This document shows positions 44,012 to 49,407 of a stretch of DNA of 49,407 nt, piece after piece (the first letter of the stretch is position 1; each line of letters begins with the position of its first letter). The position numbers were made by a program, and so were the translations under genes. Under the pieces are notes generated by a model. It was not told the DNA's origin. It saw only the letters and a list, made by a program, of their open reading frames with translations, and ran no database searches. This DNA comes from Sphingobacteriales bacterium (GTDB taxonomy: Bacteria; Bacteroidota; Bacteroidia; Chitinophagales; Chitinophagaceae): the NCBI GenBank assembly GCA_004295245.1, contig REAR01000070.1:1-49407 (forward strand), in the 5' to 3' direction.

Positions 44012-44866
44012 ATGGCTGAAACAAAACCAACTGCTGCAAAGTCTGCAACATCTGTGCAACCGAAAAAAAAGAGTAACGCTATTTCATGGTTGGCACCAAC
44101 TATTTGTATTGTTCTTGGGTACTGCATCTGGAGATTTATTCTTGGAGCGGATTCTAATTTTGCCCGCCCGGATGCGAATGGTGGCTTCTGGCCCAAACAT
44201 GCAGGCCCTAAAGGTTTAGGAGCTATGTATGAAGGTGGTATTATTGTACCTATTTTGATTGGTACATTCTTAACAATGTTGACTTTTGTGATTGAGCGTT
44301 TTATGACAATCATTAAAGCAACAGGTACTGGTAATATTGCTGAGTTTATTCGCAAAGTACAATATCACCTTGCAAATAAAAATGTAGATGCAGCACTGGC
44401 AGAATGCGATAAGCAAAAAGGTTCTGTTGGCAATGTAATGAAAGCTGGTTTACGCAAGTACAAAGACATGATGTCTAACTCAGAGTTAGATACAGAGCAA
44501 AAAGTATTAGCTATTCAGAAAGAAGTGGAAGAAGCTACTTCATTGGAACTGCCAATGCTTGAAAAGAATCTGGTATTCTTATCAACTATTGCGTCTGTTG
44601 CAACCTTATTAGGTCTGTTAGGAACGGTATTAGGTATGATTCGTTCATTCAGTGCCTTGGGTAATTCTGGTGGCGGTGGTGCGGCTGCTGAAGCACTCTC
44701 TCAGGGTATTTCTGAAGCCTTGTATAATACCGCATTAGGTATTGGTACTTCAGCTTGCGCTATTATTTTCTATAACATCTTTACTACTAAAATTGACTCT
44801 ATTACATACGGTATTGATGAAAGTGGTTTTACTTTAACCCAAAGCTTCGCTTCTTTGTACAAATAA
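44012..44866 (+). CDS. exbB: ExbB/TolQ-type proton channel protein
   Basis: Inner-membrane subunit of the TonB energising complex, 284 residues. Three membrane segments: about 28-48, 88-108 (with GGIIVPILIGTFLTMLTFVIE before it) and around 190-245. The MotA/TolQ/ExbB domain has TIASVATLLGLLGTVLGMIRSF and ISEALYNTALGIGTSACAIIFY, the conserved channel helices. An N-terminal hydrophilic extension (KPTAAKSATSVQPKKKS) and the region around 55-75 are typical of Bacteroidota versions. It heads an exbB-exbD-exbD-tonB operon that can power receptors such as the one at 12.0 kb. Confidence 0.92.
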   Translation: MAETKPTAAKSATSVQPKKKSNAISWLAPTICIVLGYCIWRFILGADSNFARPDANGGFWPKHAGPKGLGAMYEGGIIVPILIGTFLTMLTFVIERFMTIIKATGTGNIAEFIRKVQYHLANKNVDAALAECDKQKGSVGNVMKAGLRKYKDMMSNSELDTEQKVLAIQKEVEEATSLELPMLEKNLVFLSTIASVATLLGLLGTVLGMIRSFSALGNSGGGGAAAEALSQGISEALYNTALGIGTSACAIIFYNIFTTKIDSITYGIDESGFTLTQSFASLYK

Positions 44867-44923
44867 TTGTGGAAAGACGCGATTTCTGAATCTTAGAGTA
44901 AATCATTTTTTAAAAAATAACAT

Positions 44924-45580
44924 ATGCCTAAAGTAAAAGTGCCCCGAAAGAGTACGACCATTGACATGACGGCCATGTGTGATGTGGCGTTCCTGTTATT
45001 GTCATTCTTTATCCTGGCTACTAAATTTAAACCTTCAGAGGCATTAGAAGTTAAAACACCTACCTCAGTTAATACCAAAGCCGCTCCAGAAAAGGATGTG
45101 GTAATGATAACCATTGATAAAGAAGGTAAAGTGTACTTCTCTATGTCTGAAAAGGAAAAGAAAGAAGCTGCTTTGGAAACTATCCTTGCATCTAAAGGCC
45201 TTCAAATGTCTGCAGAAGCTAAAAAGGTTTTTGGAAAGGAAAGCTCTTTTATAGGTGTACCTATTGCTAACCTGCCTTCTTATTTTGGATTATCTGAAGA
45301 AGAAGCTAAAAAAGTGGCGTTGCCAGGTATACCTGTTAAAGACAGTTCTAACAATGAGTTGAATGATTGGTTAAGAGCTGCTTTATCTGCTTACGAAGGA
45401 GAAAAAATGAACCTTCTTGTGAAAGGAGACAATGCTTCTCAATACGGTATTTTCAAAAATGTAATTAATGCATTTAAGAAAAACGACCTTTTAAAGTTTC
45501 AGATGGTTACAGATCCGGAAGGTATTCCTGCAGGGTCAGAACTGTCTAAAAAACAAATAAAGGGCGAGAAGTTAGATTAA
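44924..45580 (+). CDS. exbD: ExbD/TolR family protein, first copy
   Basis: Bitopic inner-membrane partner of ExbB, 218 residues. The N-terminal KSTTIDMTAMCDVAFLLLSF holds the membrane segment with the functionally important Asp (DMTAMCD). The periplasmic domain begins VKTPTSVN. At 218 residues it is longer than the usual 140-180 because of an insert at about 65-150 (KEKKEAALETILASKG and after). It lies 57 bp after exbB and 25 bp before a second exbD. Whether the two copies form a heteromer is unknown. Confidence 0.9.
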   Translation: MPKVKVPRKSTTIDMTAMCDVAFLLLSFFILATKFKPSEALEVKTPTSVNTKAAPEKDVVMITIDKEGKVYFSMSEKEKKEAALETILASKGLQMSAEAKKVFGKESSFIGVPIANLPSYFGLSEEEAKKVALPGIPVKDSSNNELNDWLRAALSAYEGEKMNLLVKGDNASQYGIFKNVINAFKKNDLLKFQMVTDPEGIPAGSELSKKQIKGEKLD

Positions 45581-45605
45581 TTAATTTAAGTAAAACAATT
45601 GAGTC

Positions 45606-46148
45606 ATGGCAGAAATGGATACCTCGTCCGGCGGCGGACATAAAAAAGGCCCCGGCGTTAAAAAAGCCAAAAAGCTTTCTACCCGTGTAGATCTAACACC
45701 GATGGTAGATCTTGGTTTCCTGCTGATCACATTCTTCGTTTTCACAACATCAATGAGCCAACCTACAGGTTTAAAAATGTTCTTACCAAAGGACGCTGAT
45801 AAACCTGAGGACCAGAATAAAGTAAAACAATCTGCCGTATTAACCATTTTATTGGGTAAAGGCGATAATGTTTACTACTATGAAGGAGAACTGGCTTTAG
45901 ACGCCTCTAATTTTAAATCATCTTCTTTCAAAGATATAAGAGATGTGGTTTTAAATAAGAAGCGCAATACAGACCCTAAAGACTTTGTAGTAATTCTCAA
46001 ACCCAATGATGAATGCACCTACAAAAACACGGTAGATATTTTAGATGAAATGGCCATAAATGATGTGAAGCGTTATGCAATGGTAGATATTGCAGATGTA
46101 GAAAACCAGTTAATTAAAGCAACAGAACAAAGTTCAGGGGTAAAATAA
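45606..46148 (+). CDS. exbD: ExbD/TolR family protein, second copy
   Basis: A 180-residue paralogue of the preceding gene. It has a Gly/Lys-rich N-terminus (SSGGGHKKGPGVKKAKK), then RVDLTPMVDLGFLLITFFVF, the classical ExbD membrane segment with the DLTPMVD motif and the essential Asp. The periplasmic domain follows with LKMFLPKD and ends with a helix (DEMAINDVKRYAMVDI). Tandem unlike exbD genes are common in Bacteroidota TonB operons. tonB follows after 56 bp. Confidence 0.92.
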   Translation: MAEMDTSSGGGHKKGPGVKKAKKLSTRVDLTPMVDLGFLLITFFVFTTSMSQPTGLKMFLPKDADKPEDQNKVKQSAVLTILLGKGDNVYYYEGELALDASNFKSSSFKDIRDVVLNKKRNTDPKDFVVILKPNDECTYKNTVDILDEMAINDVKRYAMVDIADVENQLIKATEQSSGVK

Positions 46149-46204
46149 ATTTCACTAAACTGTGGAATTATTATTCAACTGCATCTTATTAAAAAACAAG
46201 AACC

Positions 46205-47032
46205 ATGTTAGATATAAACAAAATTTTGTCTGCCGATATTCTGGACATCATTTTTGATGGCCGGAATAAGGAGTATGGTGCTTACCAGCTTCGGAAGACA
46301 TATAATAAACGCATGGGCATTGCCTTAACGGCTATGGCTTCTTTCTGCGCTTTATTACTAATTGGTTACGTGGTTTCCAGCAACTTAAAGGATAGTAATA
46401 AAAAAGCCCTTGTAGTGCAGGACGTACAATTAGAAGAAGTGAAGCAGGAAGAAAAGAAAAACGAACCACCTCCACCCCCTCCGCCACCAAAGCCGGAACC
46501 CCCAAAAGTGGAAATGGCTAAGTTTACGCCGCCCAAAATTGTAAAAGATGAAGAAGTAAAAGAAGACGAAAAGCCACCAGAAGTTGAAAAACTGGAGGAC
46601 ACTAAAATTGGTACTGTAAACCAGGAAGGTATTAAAGATGAAGGTTTAGCAGCACCAGTTGACGAAGGCAAAGGCGTGGTAGAACAACCCAAAAAGGATG
46701 AAGAAGACTACGATAAAACTTTTACAAAAGTAGAAATTGAGTCTGAATATCCCGGTGGGGCAAATGCCTGGATTCGTTACCTGAATAAAACATTGCAATA
46801 CCCGCAAGATGCGGTAGACAATGAAATTCAAGGCCAGGTTGTGGTACAGTTTATTGTAGATAAAGAAGGTAATGTTAGTGAAGTAGAAGCAGTAAGCGGC
46901 CCACAAGAGTTGAGAGCAGAAGCGGTACGTGTAATTAAGAAAAGTGGTAAATGGACACCCGCTGTTCAAAACGGCCGTCAGGTTAAGTCTTACAAAAAAC
47001 AACCCATCACTTTCCGTTTAGAAACTGAATAG
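46205..47032 (+). CDS. tonB: Energy transducer TonB
   Basis: A 275-residue protein spanning the periplasm to carry ExbBD energy to outer-membrane receptors. The N-terminus FDGRNKEYGAYQLRKTYNKR is characteristic of Bacteroidota TonB. One membrane segment (about 40-58) follows, then a Pro/Glu/Lys-rich rod (about 80-165) with eight consecutive prolines. The C-terminal TonB domain (about 185-275) has LNKTLQYPQDAVDNEIQGQV, VVQFIVDKEGNVSEVEAV and TPAVQNGRQVKSYKKQPITF. It is the last gene of the operon, closed by a terminator. Confidence 0.95.
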   Translation: MLDINKILSADILDIIFDGRNKEYGAYQLRKTYNKRMGIALTAMASFCALLLIGYVVSSNLKDSNKKALVVQDVQLEEVKQEEKKNEPPPPPPPPKPEPPKVEMAKFTPPKIVKDEEVKEDEKPPEVEKLEDTKIGTVNQEGIKDEGLAAPVDEGKGVVEQPKKDEEDYDKTFTKVEIESEYPGGANAWIRYLNKTLQYPQDAVDNEIQGQVVVQFIVDKEGNVSEVEAVSGPQELRAEAVRVIKKSGKWTPAVQNGRQVKSYKKQPITFRLETE

Positions 47033-47053
47033 TTTTAGTGGTTAAAATTTTAT

Positions 47054-47083
47054 AAAAGCTCCTCAATTTGAGGAGCTTTTTTT
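47054..47083 (+). terminator. Terminator after tonB
   Basis: AAAGCTCCTCAA and TTGAGGAGCTTT form a nearly continuous inverted repeat followed by seven T. It ends about 5 bp before repeat copy 15 begins. Confidence 0.88.
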
Positions 47084-47087
47084 ATGG

Positions 47088-47265
47088 GCACCGGCTTTGT
47101 TCTTTCATGGCATCATCGTTGCGTCGCACCTGTCAACTATGGTAAAAGGTATTAAGCATCGGGTTTAAGGTCATACGCCTTTAGCCTTTGGCTGATACCC
47201 ATTCTTAAGTTGAAGTGTGCGACGCAACGATGCTTCATCTGGGTTACAAATGCCGGCTACAAAAT
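47088..47265. repeat. Palindromic intergenic element, copy 15
   Basis: The outer end GCACCGGCTTTG leads to ATCATCGTTGCGTCGCAC (core from 47118). The right arm AAGTGTGCGACGCAAC (47213-47228) continues CGATGC and ends ACAAATGCCGGCTAC. The centre (83 bp) is longer than in other copies and unrelated to copies 3 and 14. Confidence 0.85.
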
Positions 47266-47282
47266 ATTAATTACTAAAATTT

Positions 47283-47314
47283 TTTGGCTGTAAAAGCGCA
47301 GGCTGTTATCTTTG
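47283..47314 (+). promoter_or_regulatory. Promoter of tRNA-Glu (TTTG-N20-TATCTTTG)
   Basis: A -33 TTTG (47283-47286), 20 nt, then TATCTTTG (47307-47314), an exact match to the Bacteroidota TAnnTTTG element. It ends 19 nt before the mature tRNA start. This is the clearest promoter in the window. Confidence 0.65.
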
Positions 47315-47333
47315 CCGTCCATTAAAAAAGAAT

Positions 47334-47405
47334 GGCCCGTTCGTCTAAGGGTTAGGACACCACCCTTTCACGGTGGTGATACGAGTTCGAATCTCGTACG
47401 GGCTA
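47334..47405 (+). tRNA. tRNA-Glu (anticodon TTC)
   Basis: The 72-nt cloverleaf has a 7-bp acceptor stem GGCCCGT/ACGGGCT (first pair G-T), anticodon stem CCACC/GGTGG with loop CTTTCAC giving anticodon TTC, and a T arm with the loop GTTCGAATC. The CCA end is not encoded. It stands alone between tonB and gap, with its own promoter and terminator. Confidence 0.96.
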
Positions 47406-47406
47406 C

Positions 47407-47440
47407 AAAGAGGTTCTGTAAAAGCAGAACCTCTTTTTTT
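47407..47440 (+). terminator. Terminator after tRNA-Glu
   Basis: A perfect 11-bp stem AAGAGGTTCTG / CAGAACCTCTT with a 6-nt loop, followed by a T run. Confidence 0.9.
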
Positions 47441-47547
47441 ATAACCTCTTTTTTTGTTTGTAACAAAGCAGCTGCTAAACAGCATATTACTAATGATTGT
47501 TACTTAAAAACAGTTAAAATCATAAGCTTAAAATAATTTCAATATTG

Positions 47548-47555
47548 TAACTTCG
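47548..47555 (+). promoter_or_regulatory. Weak -7-like element before gap (TAACTTCG)
   Basis: TAACTTCG differs from TAnnTTTG by one base and lies 33 nt before the gap ATG. No -33 element is evident. Confidence 0.28.
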
Positions 47556-47588
47556 CCACTCATTTATAACTTTTAAACAGATAACTAC

Positions 47589-48602
47589 ATGAGCACAGTT
47601 AAAGTTGCTATTAACGGTTTTGGCAGAATTGGCCGTTTAGTATACCGCCAGATTTATAAAATGGAAGGTATTGACATAGTAGCCATTAATGACTTAACCA
47701 GTCCAAAAGTACTGGCACACCTGCTAAAGTATGATAGTGCACAAGGTCGTTTTGACGCAACAGTAACCTCTACCGATAATTCAATTACAGTAAATGGTGA
47801 TGAAGTAAAAATATATGCACAAAGAAATCCGGCAGATATTCCATGGAAAGAGCATGGTGTGGATGTGGTATTAGAGTGCACTGGTTTTTTTACAGATAAA
47901 GAAAAAGCAGAAGCGCATCTTACAGCAGGTGCTAAACGTGTAGTAATATCTGCACCAGCTACCGGAGATTTAAAAACAATTGTTTTTAACGTAAACCATA
48001 ATAAACTGGATGGTAGTGAAACGATTATTAGCTGTGCAAGTTGCACCACCAACTGTTTAGCGCCTATGGCACAAGTACTGGAAGAGCAATATAATATTGT
48101 AAACGGGTTAATGACTACAGTACATGCATATACCAACGATCAGAATACGCAAGATGCGCCGCACCCGAAAGGTGATTTACGCCGTGCCCGTGCAGCCGCT
48201 CAGAATATTGTGCCTAATAGTACCGGTGCAGCAAAAGCAATTGGCTTAGTATTACCAAGCTTAAAAGGCAAGCTGGATGGTAGTGCGCAGCGTGTGCCTA
48301 CATTAACCGGTTCTTTAACTGAGTTAACAGCAGTACTGGGTAAAAAAGTTACAGTAGAAGAAATTAATGCAGCTATGAAAGCGGCTTCTAATGAAAGCTT
48401 TGGTTATACTGAAGATGAAATTGTTAGCAGTGATATTATTGGCATTTCTTACGGCAGTTTGTTTGATGCTACTCAAACGAGGGTTCAGACAGTTGGAGAT
48501 GTACAATTAGTACGCACCGTAAGTTGGTACGATAATGAAATGAGTTATGTGAGCCAATTAGTACGTACCGTACATTATTTTGCCACATTAATTAGTAAAT
48601 AA
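47589..48602 (+). CDS. gap: Glyceraldehyde-3-phosphate dehydrogenase, type I
   Basis: Glycolytic enzyme converting glyceraldehyde 3-phosphate to 1,3-bisphosphoglycerate with NAD, 337 residues. The Rossmann start is [18 protein letters not shown]. The active site is [12 protein letters not shown] with catalytic Cys152. [34 protein letters not shown] (phosphate site) and [15 protein letters not shown] complete the set. Asp at the end of the second strand (INDL) fits NAD preference. Length and motifs are normal. A single gene with its own terminator. Confidence 0.98.
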   Translation: MSTVKVAINGFGRIGRLVYRQIYKMEGIDIVAINDLTSPKVLAHLLKYDSAQGRFDATVTSTDNSITVNGDEVKIYAQRNPADIPWKEHGVDVVLECTGFFTDKEKAEAHLTAGAKRVVISAPATGDLKTIVFNVNHNKLDGSETIISCASCTTNCLAPMAQVLEEQYNIVNGLMTTVHAYTNDQNTQDAPHPKGDLRRARAAAQNIVPNSTGAAKAIGLVLPSLKGKLDGSAQRVPTLTGSLTELTAVLGKKVTVEEINAAMKAASNESFGYTEDEIVSSDIIGISYGSLFDATQTRVQTVGDVQLVRTVSWYDNEMSYVSQLVRTVHYFATLISK

Positions 48603-48619
48603 TAATTACTGCTTTATAG

Positions 48620-48652
48620 AATAACGCCCCGCATTACGGGGCGTTATTTATT
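48620..48652. terminator. Bidirectional terminator between gap and CPBP gene
   Basis: A 12-bp stem AATAACGCCCCG (48620-48631) with CGGGGCGTTATT (48637-48648), loop CATTA, and T/A-rich flanks. It overlaps the stop of the minus-strand gene. Confidence 0.88.
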
Positions 48653-49407
48653 TAACGGTATCTGGCGTAAACTTTTTTTTGTATGCTACATAAAAAAAAC
48701 CAATAGCCAGTAAAAACAAAACTGAAGTTAATAGAGAGGCCTCCAACCCAAAAGAACCGCCAGTAATAAGTACAGAACCGGAAGTTTGCTGGCTTAATAC
48801 ACTTTTAAGAACAATGCCGCTAACCTGGAAGCCTAGGACAGGACCCTGAAAAAAATTCCAGCTAAAGTGTAAAAAAATACCAAACCATAAGTTTTTTGTA
48901 AAAATGTAATTGATGCCAAGTAACAAGCCCGCCAAAAAAATATTGAATACACCAATAAAACCAATACCAGGGTTACCAAGATGCGCCAAAGCAAACAATA
49001 ATGCGCTTATGCAAAGCGCATTCCTTTGGTTGAGCGATTGAAGGAGATTGTTTAACAGGTAGCCTCTAAAAACTAGTTCTTCGTAAAATGCAACCAACAA
49101 CATTAGTACAAAGCTTAATAATAGTTCTGTAAAATGTATCTCAGAAAAAGTCCAACTAAGATTTTTATTTAGTACCATCAAAATAGCAGCAGCCAGTAAT
49201 AGAAAAACGCCTGTAAATAAACCAGCAAACGCATCTTTTATATGCGGCAAAAATTTAAAGCCTAAGGATGAAAAGCTCTGGCGGTCAATAATTTTTCTGA
49301 AAGCAGCCACCAGTGCTATAGAAACAATTGCAAGTAATGACACTGAAAAAAGCATAAAAGAGGAAGCGATGCTACCAGATTCTATTTGAATATTCTTTTT
49401 GCTGGCA
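48648..49407 (-). CDS. CPBP family intramembrane metalloprotease, N-terminus beyond the window
   Basis: A multi-pass membrane protease of the CPBP/Abi family (Rce1-like). The conserved motifs are EELVFRG (motif 1, EExxxR), FALAHLGNP (motif 2, FxxxH) and HFSWNF (motif 3, HxxxN), all within membrane helices, so it is probably active. About six segments are seen. An ATG exists at 49355, but the frame stays open to the window edge (codons reading SKKNIQIESGS), and the family usually has another helix before SLGF, so the gene probably starts outside. Its role (prenyl-protein processing, bacteriocin immunity or other) is unknown. Confidence 0.85.
   Translation of the reverse strand, partial: ASKKNIQIESGSIASSFMLFSVSLLAIVSIALVAAFRKIIDRQSFSSLGFKFLPHIKDAFAGLFTGVFLLLAAAILMVLNKNLSWTFSEIHFTELLLSFVLMLLVAFYEELVFRGYLLNNLLQSLNQRNALCISALLFALAHLGNPGIGFIGVFNIFLAGLLLGINYIFTKNLWFGIFLHFSWNFFQGPVLGFQVSGIVLKSVLSQQTSGSVLITGGSFGLEASLLTSVLFLLAIGFFYVAYKKKFTPDTVK

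Noticed and set aside
2612-47265. Reading the GTTGCGTCGCAC repeats as a CRISPR array
   Set aside because: Copies are kilobases apart, paired as inverted arms and have no regular spacers. No cas genes are present.
47312-47536. Open frame of 74 codons over the tRNA
   Set aside because: It covers tRNA-Glu and its terminator on the same strand and is not a protein.

Overview
This window comes from a chromosome of a Bacteroidota bacterium, most likely of the Chitinophagaceae or a close relative. The evidence is a Bacteroidota-type dcw cluster (mraZ to ftsZ without murF), a PorT-family protein next to ubiE, an exbB-exbD-exbD-tonB operon with the Bacteroidota type of TonB N-terminus, TonB receptors with a CarboxypepD_reg-like domain, and TAnnTTTG-type promoter elements. 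Genes lie on both strands and nearly all are housekeeping genes.

Layout. 1-8.9 kb: partial dihydroorotase (-), a Wzi/RemB-like outer-membrane protein, an S9 (DPP IV-like) peptidase, a GT8 glycosyltransferase, an FkbM methyltransferase (-), and porT plus ubiE/menG (-). The ubiE reading frame is broken at a G6-T-G6 tract. 8.9-18.9 kb: a translationally coupled response regulator and TPR histidine kinase, a small secreted protein plus a TonB-dependent receptor, a DUF2721 protein, an ABC exporter (-), a small beta-barrel protein (-) and a TerC-family protein. 19.0-21.0 kb: queA-rsmE (-). 21.5-39.2 kb: the whole division and cell wall cluster, mraZ-rsmH-ftsL-ftsI-murE-mraY-murD-ftsW-murG-murC-ftsQ-ftsA-ftsZ. 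39.3-49.4 kb: YccF protein (-), RlmI-like methyltransferase, a large met-zincin (-), exbB-exbD-exbD-tonB, tRNA-Glu(TTC), gap, and a partial CPBP protease (-).

The most distinctive feature is a family of intergenic palindromic elements. The core arm is GTTGCGTCGCACACTT, with its reverse complement AAGTGTGCGACGCAAC usually 50-85 bp away. The outer arms carry a conserved GGTAACC(A/G)GCA-like end, giving near-complete elements of about 135-185 bp. About 15 full, half or decayed copies occur here. All lie between genes, six of them at junctions of the dcw cluster, and several abut rho-independent terminators. Two copies carry related central sequence in opposite orientations, so this is a dispersed element and not chance local palindromes. 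It looks like a non-coding MITE/REP-like family. I do not recognise it from the literature.

Other unexplained structure includes a folded leader before ftsL, with an 11-bp helix containing G-U pairs and possibly a group II intron remnant; three 92-bp tandem repeats running into the murD start codon; an AACCTGTAAC-type repeat before ftsZ; and the ubiE frameshift. No phage, integrase, CRISPR array or transposase gene was seen.
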